A stretch of 64,000 nucleotides of DNA from Bacillus sp. EB01 (GTDB taxonomy: Bacteria > Bacillota > Bacilli > Bacillales > Cytobacillaceae), in assembly GCF_000613125.1 (NCBI RefSeq), contig NZ_HG964497.1:212910-276909 (forward strand), written 5' to 3'. Each line of letters starts with the position of its first letter. Position 1 is the first letter of the stretch. The position numbers and the translations under genes are program-made. Of the stretch, positions 27,947 to 36,346 are shown in pieces. Below the pieces are notes generated by a model. That model did not search any database. It was not told where the DNA came from and worked only from the letters and a program-made list of their open reading frames with translations.

Positions 27947-28129
27947 TTAGTTTGAACACGCTCTTACCAATAGAATAATTCCTAAGACCATTAGGACTGA
28001 AATTATGTTAATTAGGCAACCACTACTTGGCGCTCCCGTAAATGCCTGGGCTAATGCATTATTGAAAGTGCCGCCTGGGTTTTTTTGTTGTTCCTTAGCC
28101 TTTAATCTTTCTCTGTCCTTTTCAGACAT
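27947..28129 (-). CDS. Small single-helix membrane protein
   Basis: 60 residues: a charged N-terminal helix (SEKDRERLKAKEQQKNPGGTF) then one membrane helix near the C terminus. ATG at 28129 has GGTGGG upstream. It recalls short DUF6366-type Bacillus proteins, not firmly. Confidence 0.55.
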   Translation of the reverse strand: MSEKDRERLKAKEQQKNPGGTFNNALAQAFTGAPSSGCLINIISVLMVLGIILLVRACSN

Positions 28130-28209
28130 AACCATCCCACCTTTAAAATGTATTTAATACAATTTAGACTGGTCACTGAATGAGTTGGCTGAAGACAATG
28201 TGTTTTTTG

Positions 28210-28392
28210 TTAATGAGACAGAAATACTGACCATATTATAGACATAACAATATACCCAAACATGATGGAGCATAGAATGGTTTGATGGTAAACATCCTTG
28301 CCCTCTTTGACCTTTTTAAGGATTGACACACAATTAGCAAAGAAAATAATAGCAATAATCGGGCTTAAATAAAGAAAAAGAAAATAAAACAT
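28210..28392 (-). CDS. Small two-helix membrane protein
   Basis: 60 residues with two hydrophobic helices separated by a polar turn (KKVKEGKDVYHQ). CGGGGACG lies before the ATG. Unknown function. Confidence 0.5.
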   Translation of the reverse strand: MFYFLFLYLSPIIAIIFFANCVSILKKVKEGKDVYHQTILCSIMFGYIVMSIIWSVFLSH

Positions 28393-28484
28393 ATAACACG
28401 TCCCCGTTTTAAAATAGTGCTGCTTTAATTACCATTTTTAAATAAAGTTTTAGTTCCTTTTAAATTTTACCAAAATATTCTAAC

Positions 28485-28610
28485 TCTTGCGATAAAATAT
28501 TTCTTTGTTATCTCATCGATGGAATACGATATGACCCATGAAGCGTAAGCCGTTTCGGTACGACCAAGCTTGATTCCGGATTTTCTTCTTTGCTGTAAGT
28601 TGTTCCTTCC
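28485..28610 (-). pseudogene. Remnant of a serine-resolvase C-terminal region
   Basis: The minus strand contains KSGIKLGRTET followed by a degraded helix-turn-helix with EITKK, clearly related to the C-terminal end of the resolvase encoded at 30170-30733 (KSGIKLGRPRV … EITKKTG). No catalytic domain remains. Confidence 0.7.
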
Positions 28611-28616
28611 GCAAAA

Positions 28617-28646
28617 ATATAAAAAGTCGCCAGTGTATGGCGACCA
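28617..28646 (-). terminator. Terminator of the 224-residue protein gene
   Basis: GTCGCCA / TGGCGAC inverted repeat with a T run on the minus strand, 45 bases after the stop. Confidence 0.75.
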
Positions 28647-28690
28647 TTTTAAATAACTAAAGCGCACGGTTGTTGAATTAGGAACTAACA

Positions 28691-29365
28691 TTATTTGTAA
28701 TCATTTAACCACTTCTTTAAATCCATATAATTTTTTACGGAATTAAGTTCACTTGGACTTAATTGCAATGTCTTATTTTGATAGCCGATTCCAAAGTGAC
28801 CAATATTAACATCTTTTTCATTTAATGCTTCTAATAGTCTGAATACCTTTTTCATTTCTGTTTCTTCGTTCTCTTCAGTAATCTCAGTGTTATCCATAGC
28901 GATCCCAATTTGTAATGTTACCACACCTATATAATTAGGTACATTTGAACTATTTGTAACATTGGGGGTTAAAATATCCATAACCTCTGCCGCATGATTA
29001 AACTTATTAGGAAATATCTCTTCTATAATAGGAGTTATCTCATTTCTTGCTTGATAGTTCCACAATTCATGGTGATATGAATCGTAAATTTCGTCTAACT
29101 TAGAATCCTGTCCTACGTGAAATGTTACTTCTGGGTTGTTTTTAGAAAAGGCATATGCATGATATGTTCCGCCGGGTAGAAGGTCATATGAGATCTCTTT
29201 AATTACAAAATCCTCATTGTATTTATTTTCCAAATATCTTTTAAACTCGCTTTTGTATGACATCATATTCCATGGTGTCCCGTAAAAGAAGAAGAAAATG
29301 AATCCGATTATACTAAATAAAATCACTGATAAAACAAGGAATTTTTTTGATTTCAAAAATATCAT
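28691..29365 (-). CDS. Membrane-anchored protein, YfjL-like
   Basis: A 224-residue protein with one N-terminal membrane helix (FLVLSVILFSIIGFIFFFFYG) and an extracytoplasmic alpha/beta domain containing SEFKRYLENKYNEDF and YHAYAFSKNNPEVTFHV. This pattern is seen in Bacillus YfjL-like proteins of unknown function. GAGGTGAGCT ribosome site. Flanked upstream by repeat C5. Confidence 0.65.
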   Translation of the reverse strand: MIFLKSKKFLVLSVILFSIIGFIFFFFYGTPWNMMSYKSEFKRYLENKYNEDFVIKEISYDLLPGGTYHAYAFSKNNPEVTFHVGQDSKLDEIYDSYHHELWNYQARNEITPIIEEIFPNKFNHAAEVMDILTPNVTNSSNVPNYIGVVTLQIGIAMDNTEITEENEETEMKKVFRLLEALNEKDVNIGHFGIGYQNKTLQLSPSELNSVKNYMDLKKWLNDYK

Positions 29366-29397
29366 AGCTCACCTCTTTTATATCTATTGTTCAAGTA

Positions 29398-29465
29398 CCC
29401 CGCCCCGTTTCTTAAGGGATTCCACAAAATTGCGTTAAGCTTTCCTGATTAACGTACCCAATTCA
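29398..29465 (-). repeat. Intergenic cassette repeat C5
   Basis: Plus-strand words CGCCCCGTTTCTTAAGG, GATTCCACAAAA, TGCGTTAAGC and CTGATTAACGTACCC align with C1 and C6, with more divergence. Confidence 0.7.
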
Positions 29466-29512
29466 ACAATAGGGTCATCAATCCTTCTCGGTCATATCAC
29501 ATTTTTCACCTA

Positions 29513-29995
29513 TTAAGGAGTTTTATTCGACATTATAAAAGGTTCAGACCTTAATACTTCTTTTCCATCTATTGAAACAACAACTCTCACTTCTTTTGCT
29601 TTTGAAATAATCCTTAACGGGTTTTTCATTGAAACAAACAGTTCTCCCTGCTGATTAGGCTGAAATACCGTCTCCCCAACCATAGTTCCAAGCCGCAAAT
29701 TAACATTTTCTTTAGGTCCAAAATCAACTCCTCGGTTATTTCCTCCCCTAAGTGAGATTTCGTATTTGGCTGTTGGATCCAACCCTTTTGCTAATACGAT
29801 TACATCGATGATTCCATCTACAATGGCACCATCATCGAGCATTGCATCCTCAAATGAAATGGTTACTCTACCCGAACCATCTTCAAATGATATATCTTCT
29901 GCCTTATAAACCTCGACTTCTTTAAAACTTGCTTTAGTTGAGCAACCTGCTAATAACATTCCAAACCCCAGCAAAAAGATAAACATACTTCGCAT
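29513..29995 (-). CDS. Lipoprotein of unknown function
   Basis: A 160-residue protein with a lipoprotein signal: MRSMFIFLLGFGMLLAGC, lipobox LAGC with Cys18 as the lipid-modified residue. The mature part is a predicted beta-sandwich (about 140 residues), so it should be anchored on the outer face of the membrane. GGGGG ribosome site before the ATG. No family recognised. Lies between repeat C5 and the resolvase gene. Confidence 0.75.
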   Translation of the reverse strand: MRSMFIFLLGFGMLLAGCSTKASFKEVEVYKAEDISFEDGSGRVTISFEDAMLDDGAIVDGIIDVIVLAKGLDPTAKYEISLRGGNNRGVDFGPKENVNLRLGTMVGETVFQPNQQGELFVSMKNPLRIISKAKEVRVVVSIDGKEVLRSEPFIMSNKTP

Positions 29996-30169
29996 TAATT
30001 TTCCCCCTTTAGTATATTCTTATCGATTATTATTCCTTTTTATCACCTGAGTTCCTTTATCAACTTCCCCACCGATAAATGCACCCTTTATTCATAATTA
30101 TAGCAAGAATTTACATTTATAGATAAAAACAGGTAATAACTTCCTTAATAACAAAGTGAAAAAATCGCC

Positions 30170-30733
30170 CTAGCTTACAGGACGATTTTTAAGATAATCG
30201 TAAAAAGTTGTCCGGCTAACCCCGGTTTTCTTGGTGATCTCCGCAACGGAATAACGATTAGATTCATGGAGTGCAAAAGCCATTTCAAGCGCTTCAGCGT
30301 CAACTCTCGGACGACCAAGCTTAATCCCGGATTTTTTCTTTGCCGCAAGTTGCTCTTTTGTGCGTTCGGAAATGATGTCACGCTCAAGCTCCGCGATCGC
30401 ACCCATCATCCGAAAGAAGAATTTCCCCATAGCAGACGTTGTGTCAATCTTTTCACGAAGCGAGATGAAATGTATCCTCCTCTTTTCAAAACTCTCCACA
30501 AGCTCTTCCAGATGCTTGAGGCTCCTGCTGATCCGGTCTAGCTTCATGACAACGATCTCATCTCCCTCACGTGCGAATTCCAGCAGCCTTTGGAGTTCCG
30601 GACGGTCTTTCTTCATTCCGGAAACATGCTCTTTGTATATGTTTTCGTCTTCTACACCGGCTGCCTTCAGTGCCTCGATCTGCATCAACATGTCCTGGTC
30701 GTCAGTCGAAACACGTGCGTAACCCAGCTTCAA
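30170..30733 (-). CDS. Tn3-type serine resolvase/invertase
   Basis: A 187-residue small serine recombinase: KLGYARVSTDDQD with catalytic Ser near residue 9, HVSGMKKDRPELQRLL, MKLDRISRSLKHL, then the long E-helix and KSGIKLGRPRV and a C-terminal helix-turn-helix (SVAEITKKTGVSRTTFYDYL). The TTG at 30733 is chosen: AGGAGG lies 7 bases before it and the family always starts at this point. The longer in-frame reading to 30946 is spurious. Normal full length. A palindromic region just upstream may be its recombination site. Confidence 0.9.
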   Translation of the reverse strand: MKLGYARVSTDDQDMLMQIEALKAAGVEDENIYKEHVSGMKKDRPELQRLLEFAREGDEIVVMKLDRISRSLKHLEELVESFEKRRIHFISLREKIDTTSAMGKFFFRMMGAIAELERDIISERTKEQLAAKKKSGIKLGRPRVDAEALEMAFALHESNRYSVAEITKKTGVSRTTFYDYLKNRPVS

Positions 30734-30747
30734 ATTGTTTTCCTCCT

Positions 30748-30818
30748 GTTGTTCGGAAAAAGGGTTTTTGGATGTTTTTTCGGAAAAATCATTTTCCGTA
30801 CCCTTTTCCGGATATTTT
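30748..30818. promoter_or_regulatory. Palindromic region upstream of the resolvase, res-site candidate
   Basis: Nested inverted repeats GGAAAAAGGGT / ACCCTTTTCC and CGGAAAAAT / CATTTTCCG, several copies of TTTTCCGGA-like words. Small serine resolvases bind such repeats next to their own gene. Confidence 0.5.
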
Positions 30819-31108
30819 TTATTTGTTTTACAAAGAAAAAAACGATCCCTTAAATTAAATGACAATTGGTCAAATAAACGGTCGTTTTTCGAACTAACAT
30901 TATTATGTTTCAGGATTTCAAAATATAGACCTTCTCCAAAAAACAATAAAAAGCCGCCAAAATTTGACGACCTTTTTTACAATACTATTGGATTTTTCTT
31001 CAACATAAGCACCCGTTACTTCAAGAAGGAAAGTATTCCATAGACTCTGTTGAAATCCTAAGAAGGGCACAATATCGAGCCACTTCAGTTAGAAGCGACT
31101 CTATCGTT

Positions 31109-31366
31109 TTATGGCGTATTCCAAAATAGAGTAGAAGCAAATGGAATTACAACAGCCCATAAAAGCACAAGTGAATTCCCAAGCAATCCAACTATTTTAA
31201 GGGATTTTTTCTTAGTAAAGAAGGCAGTAATTATTCCAATAATCGGCAGTACAACTGCTATTAGCATTGCTGATTTTGAAAATAAATCGTCATTAAAGAA
31301 CCACGCTGTATATACCATCAAAGAAATTAAAAAAGCCGCAACTGATATGATACCAGACTTTCTCAT
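31109..31366 (-). CDS. Small membrane protein (three helices)
   Basis: 85 residues, three hydrophobic helices. ATG at 31366 has GAGGGGG before it. Family not recognised; similar small proteins are common in Bacillaceae accessory DNA. Preceded by repeat C6. Confidence 0.65.
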   Translation of the reverse strand: MRKSGIISVAAFLISLMVYTAWFFNDDLFSKSAMLIAVVLPIIGIITAFFTKKKSLKIVGLLGNSLVLLWAVVIPFASTLFWNTP

Positions 31367-31480
31367 AGCCATCCCCCTCTCAATAATAAATTATATCATT
31401 ATTCTTACTTATATTACCATTTGCTAATTGTTATTTTTATCAATAACAAAAATTTTCACGAAAACAGCCTTATTGAATAA

Positions 31481-31552
31481 ACCTGCCCCGTTTGTTCAAT
31501 AAGGAATTCTACAAAAAAGGCGGTTAATCCTTCCTGGATCAACGCACCCGTT
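31481..31552 (-). repeat. Intergenic cassette repeat C6 (best copy)
   Basis: Read with the genes: a terminator (GGTGCGTTGATCC / GGATTAACCGCC then TTTTTT) followed by GTAGAATTCCTTATTG and AACAAACGGGGCAGG. It starts 4 bases after the stop of the GNAT gene, so it also serves as that gene's terminator. Confidence 0.85.
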
Positions 31553-31555
31553 TTT

Positions 31556-31993
31556 TTATAAAGGCAAACTCATAGAAACTGTTTTTATGTTAAAGCCCAT
31601 TTTCTCGTAAAGTTGTATAGCTGGATTCCCTGCATACGCACTAAGACGAACTTCAGAATATCCATCCTGTCTTAGATGGTCAAATGCAGTTCTCATTAAC
31701 TGTTTAGAAACTCCATTCCCTCTAAATTTTTCTACAACAAACAGTTCATAAATAAATCCATTCGTCTTGTCAGTAAATTGGTCTTTACCTGCACCTACAA
31801 GAATCCAGCCCATTAATTTTTCGTTCTCTGTTGCTATTAAATAGTAGCTTCCCTTTTTCAGTAATGGTTCAATAAGACTTTTGATTTTTTCATTTGTGGG
31901 TTTTACTTCACCCATTGTGCCATCAAATAAAGCTTGTGGGGAAAGTAAAATAATCTCTTCAAGTTCAGAATCATTTGGTTTTCTAATCTCCAT
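31556..31993 (-). CDS. GNAT-family N-acetyltransferase
   Basis: A 145-residue acetyltransferase: GWILVGAG strand, the acetyl-CoA loop VEKFRGNGVSKQLMRTA (R-G-x-G-V-x-K, about residues 89-101), then EVRLSAYAGNPAIQLYEKMGF, the usual final strand/helix. The ATG at 31993 is chosen as the family start; a TTG at 32014 is possible. Substrate unknown; such genes are frequent passengers of cassette-like DNA. Confidence 0.88.
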   Translation of the reverse strand: MEIRKPNDSELEEIILLSPQALFDGTMGEVKPTNEKIKSLIEPLLKKGSYYLIATENEKLMGWILVGAGKDQFTDKTNGFIYELFVVEKFRGNGVSKQLMRTAFDHLRQDGYSEVRLSAYAGNPAIQLYEKMGFNIKTVSMSLPL

Positions 31994-32021
31994 TAATAAA
32001 GTCAGTCCTTTCAATATCCTA

Positions 32022-32462
32022 TTATAAATTTGAATTGGTATTACAATAATCTTCTTCCACTAAACTGCCCCGATCACGTCTGAAGCAAAAAAACAAAACT
32101 GATCCGACTATAGTGATTGCCAGGATAATGGCATTCAATTGAAATCCGGAAATTATTATACCGAAAGCAAACCCCAATAAAGCGAATAAGACAAAGCCTG
32201 TAAGAAAACGTTTTGAAACAGCAAACTTCCTGTAAACCCATTCCCCTAAAAGGCATCCCGGAAGAACATAATAATGACCAAAAATAAGGATGGATGGCAC
32301 TCCTTCTGCAAAGCGAGCCGTTCTAGAGAAAAACGTATCATACTCACTAAGCAAAACATTGTTGACGAAAATGACAATGATGACAGTCAGAAAAGCAGCA
32401 ATATATCCCTTTAAAAAATTGGTATATTCACCCAATAAGGGCTTATTCAAGCGAGCCTGCAT
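32022..32462 (-). CDS. Four-helix membrane protein
   Basis: 146 residues with four membrane helices (about 18-38, 57-75, 84-103, 108-126). Starts 9 bases after the stop of the NUMOD1-like gene, with GGGAGATG as ribosome site. Its last codons run into a partial copy of the intergenic repeat (CTAAACTGCCCCGATC, 32061-32076). Function unknown. Confidence 0.65.
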   Translation of the reverse strand: MQARLNKPLLGEYTNFLKGYIAAFLTVIIVIFVNNVLLSEYDTFFSRTARFAEGVPSILIFGHYYVLPGCLLGEWVYRKFAVSKRFLTGFVLFALLGFAFGIIISGFQLNAIILAITIVGSVLFFCFRRDRGSLVEEDYCNTNSNL

Positions 32463-32470
32463 CTATTTCA

Positions 32471-32725
32471 TCATCTCCCAATCAACTCCATTTTGCGTTC
32501 TACAGCTTCTTCAGCAGTCGTGAAGAAGTACGTTGTGCCATTAATTGAATACGGTTGATCGTGCCATATCCCATTGTTTATGGCTGACCAGTTGAACCGT
32601 TTGGCATTCGTTTCCCGCTTAAAGAATCTTGCCGCCTCCTGGATGCTTTTGCATTCAGCAATCAATTCCTCGCCCTTATAGATGTTAACCGGAATTTCAA
32701 TTTTGTTTTGCAATGCTCTTTCCAT
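32471..32725 (-). CDS. Small protein with NUMOD1-like DNA-binding motif
   Basis: 84 residues: YKGEELIAECKSIQEAARFF … FNWSAINNGIWH, the pattern of NUMOD1-type modules that form the DNA-binding tails of homing endonucleases and phage proteins. The ATG at 32725 has GGAG upstream. It probably binds DNA. First gene of a pair with the four-helix membrane protein. Confidence 0.55.
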   Translation of the reverse strand: MERALQNKIEIPVNIYKGEELIAECKSIQEAARFFKRETNAKRFNWSAINNGIWHDQPYSINGTTYFFTTAEEAVERKMELIGR

Positions 32726-32862
32726 TTTGCTATTCCCACTCCTTTTCTTTATTTTACCAAAAAAGGAATCCTGCAGGTGAACAATAAGGAAATAGTCCAT
32801 TATAAAAGCATAGGCTCAACATCTTCCAAACAAAAAAGGCTAAGCATTATGCGCTTAGCCAA

Positions 32863-33183
32863 TTATGAGTTGAAAAATTCCGGATATCTTTCCATTGCCT
32901 GCCCCAGTACAACCGGACGATTAAACAGGAGTTGTTTAATGTCCGACCCTTCTGCTTTATAAGCGTTCGATACACTTTGATTTGTCAATTTTGCGTCTCG
33001 AAACCATCTCAATACAGTTTCTTTATGTACACCGCAAGTCGCTGAAATCTGACTTGCGGTGTATAGCGCGTTATCAACGAATATTTCAAAAGAAGTCGGA
33101 AGATGCGGTTCAAGGTTTCTTTCAATACACCATTGAACAAATTCTCTGTAGTTGTATTGTCTTGCCATTGCTGTCACATCCAT
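32863..33183 (-). CDS. Helix-turn-helix protein overlapping the large recombinase gene
   Basis: About 106 residues with a C-terminal helix-turn-helix (YTASQISATCGVHKETVLRWFRDAKL). The start lies inside the last codons of the 941-residue recombinase (stop at 33191) or just after it: ATG at 33183, or ATG at 33168 which has a better GGATGTGA site. The overlap implies translational coupling, so it is probably an accessory DNA-binding factor of the recombinase, comparable to the small third gene of multi-recombinase transposons. Confidence 0.7.
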   Translation of the reverse strand: MDVTAMARQYNYREFVQWCIERNLEPHLPTSFEIFVDNALYTASQISATCGVHKETVLRWFRDAKLTNQSVSNAYKAEGSDIKQLLFNRPVVLGQAMERYPEFFNS

Positions 33184-33190
33184 TACAAAA

Positions 33191-36016
33191 TTATGAAGCC
33201 GTAGCTGTTGCTGCATTTTTGATGTCTTTTATTTGTTGATCAAGAGCTTCAATTTCTTTTTTGACCCTAGGGAGTTCATATAACCAATCCTTCTCTTCAA
33301 GGTTATATTTTTTCTTGAACGCTCTCTTATAACCCTTAGAAATGTCTGCCAGGTATTGCTCTTTCTCTTCTTTATCTTTATTGAGCTGAGCTAAAGTCGT
33401 AGTTTCTTCATGAGAAAGTAATTCCATTTTACTCTGGGTCTCTTCCTTAGTATTCTGATCAGTATCCCGATCAACAATTTGCGGTTTACGGTATCCCTTA
33501 TTTATTTCCCAGTCATAAAAGCTCTTTAAAGGTGCGGCTTTTTCCAGCGGTTTTAGGTTGAAAGGGAAATTTAAAGCTTCGTCCATGATTTTAAAATAAT
33601 GGACAGCATTCGCATCCTTCGCATAAGTCTTTTCAACCAGGGGTTTTTTCATACTAAGGTTGTTCATATCATGACGGATATGAAGTTCAGCTACCCTCTT
33701 CAAGCGCTTTTCCAATTCCTTATCTGACAGATGCGTGTTATGAACCAAGATTTCCGCGACCGTATGCCGCAGGTCGTAATATCGGAAGGATTTTCTTTCA
33801 TTTTCAGGCAAAAAGTTGAACAATTCGTCCCGATATTCCCTAATCCAGGCTCCAATGTTTGAGGAAGAATATTTTTCATCCGGCAAGAAATCTCTGCTTC
33901 GGAATAAATAGCCCTCTCCTTTTGTATTTGGATGTTTCTTATTAAGGATTTTAAAGTAACTGTCAAGCGTTGTTACGAGCCCAGGAGGAATATAAGTACC
34001 CCACATTGGAGAGGCACCATATTCACCTTTTGAAATTTCCTTTCGGATATAAACGAGTCCATATCCGTTTTCATTGTTTGTAGGAACTGATGGTCCTGTT
34101 ATTCCATTCGAAGTTGTGTATACTTTATCCGGATTTAGTTCAAACCGTTGGAGATATCCATCCTCATTTAAAGCGAAATCAGAAATCTTTAAATGGCATA
34201 ACTCATCATTCCTGATTCCAATTAATCCACCCATCAGGAAGATGGCTTTGCGTTTAATCGGAAATTGGAAAGAAGGATGCTCAGTAATCCTTTTGGAAGC
34301 CAATAGAAGTTGTTCCCGAGTCAGGTGAACATCTATTCGCTCGTTCTTTGGGACAGGCTTGAATTGAGGAGTTTTATCAAAAGCATCCAGAATATCCTCT
34401 TCCCATAAGTCCAAAAGGTCCGATAGCCTTTCATATTCTTGCCTGTTCTCAGCTATATTTTCTTTTTCCGTGAGGAATTTCTTTTTGAATTTGCGAAGCT
34501 CTTGTTTTTTGGAAGCAAGGACATAATCAATAAACGGCTTGAAATAATGAGTTATCAACTCAAAATAGGTTGACTCTTCATAACCAGCCGCTATATAGTC
34601 TATATCCTCCGGATTAAAATCAGTCACTTCAAAGAGTGACGGATCGAATTTTTCAAGCTCTTCTTCGTTTAAAGGGCGGTATTTTCCAATGGTATTCATT
34701 TCCCAAAATTTGTCGATTCCGGAACGACCACAGATGATTTTGTACATGCAAATGCCCAGTTTCCTCATAATCCGCTCTCTGGTCTCTTCCTGTTTAACGC
34801 GTTTTTTTCTTTTGGTATTGCCTATCCTGCCGCCCTTTAAGAATGCAGTCACGGCTTCCTCCATTAGTTTTAGGAGGTGAGTTGCCCCTACTTCCTTTAA
34901 AAAATCCAACGGGGAGAAATTTTGACGGTTTTTAGTAAGGGCACGTTTATTTTCTTTGGCAATTTTATAAAAATTATCCTTAACCCATTGGATTTCATAG
35001 AGGGTGCCGTTTACTCTTGCTGGCTCAAGGAATCCCTTAACAGAATAACGCTTTAGAAGGACAATATTTACTGCTAGTAACTTTGATAAGCCTTCCAGCC
35101 CGGTAAAGTGTTCGCGGATATCTATTCCTCCTTGGATTTTATCTTTATTGAATAAATACTTCACACGCCTTGATGGACGAAAATCTCTTCCGGCTTTCAA
35201 ATAGAGATCGCTGTAATAACCCCTCTTTAAAATCTCATTCAAAGTAAAAGGCTTACAGTTAAAAAAGGGCAATGCTTCGTGATAATGAATTAAATCGGGA
35301 TGTTTGCTTTTAATTTCGTCCACAGATGGGAGCGAAGGGTCATAAACCTTGTCTTCAATAAAAAGATATGTGGGTTTTTGTTTTTTGTAACGACCGGAGT
35401 GATCAAAAAAATCAACGCCGTACTTCACAAAGATGCCCTTAAATTCTTCAAGTGTTTCATCGAACTCTTTCATTCGAGAATTTCTGGCTACGGCATCAAA
35501 TTTCATGATCAACCTGCTGCCTAAGCGTTGTTCAAGCTCTTCTACAGACGGAAGCTGATCAGTGTTTTTATATGGGGAAATCTCATCTACCTTGTCTTTT
35601 AAAAAAAGGTATTTATATGAGTCTCTAGTATTTCTAATATCCACTTCGTTTGTTACATAGAGAGATTTAACCATTCCTTTTGAAATATAAGTCCTCATCG
35701 TATTGGGGGTGATATATAGGATCTTACATGCTTCTTTGAAAGAAATGAGAGTAACGCCATTTAATTCTTCATATTCCTCCGGAGTGGGAAGTTCTTTATC
35801 TACCAATCGGCTTTTGATAAAGAAATATTTATACTTACTTTCAAGTTGGAAATCGACGTGATTAATTAAAACCGCGTCTTTGTAATACCCCCGTCTTACC
35901 CTTTCACGAAGACCTTGATTTGTGATACCAAGCAATTTCGATGCTTGATTTGTGTCAAGGATGTCATCCTTCAATTTCTTCTTTAGCTTGTCCAGGGTAG
36001 GCAAAACAGTACCCAT
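33191..36016 (-). CDS. Very large tyrosine-recombinase-like protein with N-terminal repeats
   Basis: 941 residues; ordinary tyrosine recombinases have 300-650. The N-terminal ~300 residues hold four repeats of about 75, each with an HTH-like helix pair (for example LDTNQASKLLGITNQGLRER, then ISFKEACKILYITPNTMRTY) and ending in a KYxF-I/L-K-D/S-K/R motif. The C-terminal half has the recombinase signature: Arg602 in GIRNDELCHL, Arg750-His751 in YYDLRHT, His-rich LHIRHD, and Tyr798 in EKTYAKD; the usual first box-II His is Tyr. The C terminus is a coiled coil. It should cut and rejoin DNA; the repeats probably read a long repetitive site such as 36071-36260 directly upstream. Confidence 0.8.
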   Translation of the reverse strand: MGTVLPTLDKLKKKLKDDILDTNQASKLLGITNQGLRERVRRGYYKDAVLINHVDFQLESKYKYFFIKSRLVDKELPTPEEYEELNGVTLISFKEACKILYITPNTMRTYISKGMVKSLYVTNEVDIRNTRDSYKYLFLKDKVDEISPYKNTDQLPSVEELEQRLGSRLIMKFDAVARNSRMKEFDETLEEFKGIFVKYGVDFFDHSGRYKKQKPTYLFIEDKVYDPSLPSVDEIKSKHPDLIHYHEALPFFNCKPFTLNEILKRGYYSDLYLKAGRDFRPSRRVKYLFNKDKIQGGIDIREHFTGLEGLSKLLAVNIVLLKRYSVKGFLEPARVNGTLYEIQWVKDNFYKIAKENKRALTKNRQNFSPLDFLKEVGATHLLKLMEEAVTAFLKGGRIGNTKRKKRVKQEETRERIMRKLGICMYKIICGRSGIDKFWEMNTIGKYRPLNEEELEKFDPSLFEVTDFNPEDIDYIAAGYEESTYFELITHYFKPFIDYVLASKKQELRKFKKKFLTEKENIAENRQEYERLSDLLDLWEEDILDAFDKTPQFKPVPKNERIDVHLTREQLLLASKRITEHPSFQFPIKRKAIFLMGGLIGIRNDELCHLKISDFALNEDGYLQRFELNPDKVYTTSNGITGPSVPTNNENGYGLVYIRKEISKGEYGASPMWGTYIPPGLVTTLDSYFKILNKKHPNTKGEGYLFRSRDFLPDEKYSSSNIGAWIREYRDELFNFLPENERKSFRYYDLRHTVAEILVHNTHLSDKELEKRLKRVAELHIRHDMNNLSMKKPLVEKTYAKDANAVHYFKIMDEALNFPFNLKPLEKAAPLKSFYDWEINKGYRKPQIVDRDTDQNTKEETQSKMELLSHEETTTLAQLNKDKEEKEQYLADISKGYKRAFKKKYNLEEKDWLYELPRVKKEIEALDQQIKDIKNAATATAS

Positions 36017-36070
36017 TTAATCACCTCCCAATTAGTATGCCCCACTAAATTGTCCTTTTATACCGCAAAG

Positions 36071-36260
36071 GTCACAAACCACTACATACACCTACATATT
36101 AGGTTGAAACAATAGCGTAATTTTCAGGCTAATATGTTGTCCCTTGTAGTGGTTTGTGACATTCCACTATTTTTTTATGTCGTTTTTCGGCTGCTTTTAT
36201 AGCGTGATGTAGTGGTTTGTTGTGGTTTGTTATAGTATGTGACGTTAGAGGGGTTTGTAG
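36071..36260. repeat. Inverted/direct repeat cluster upstream of the large recombinase
   Basis: GTCACAAACCACTACA (36071-36086) is inverted as TGTAGTGGTTTGTGAC (36145-36160). Direct relatives TGTAGTGGTTTGT (36208-36220), TGTGGTTTGT (36221-36230) and GGGGTTTGTAG (36250-36260) follow. The arrangement suits a multi-site binding or recombination region for the adjacent protein. Confidence 0.75.
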
Positions 36261-36346
36261 TCGTCTCATTTGTTATTCTAATGTAATAATTGCATAAAAA
36301 AAACACCAATTTCGCAATTGGTGAAAGTTACTTAAATTTCTCAATT

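Noticed and set aside
30733-30946. N-terminal extension of the serine resolvase
   Set aside because: Family members start at the KLGYARVS segment; an AGGAGG-TTG start is present there, and the extension covers the palindromic res-like region.
22201-32076. Integron attC sites as explanation of the intergenic repeats
   Set aside because: The repeats lack the RYYYAAC and GTTRRRY boxes and the hairpin with a T run reads as a transcription terminator. No integron integrase signature is seen in the window.
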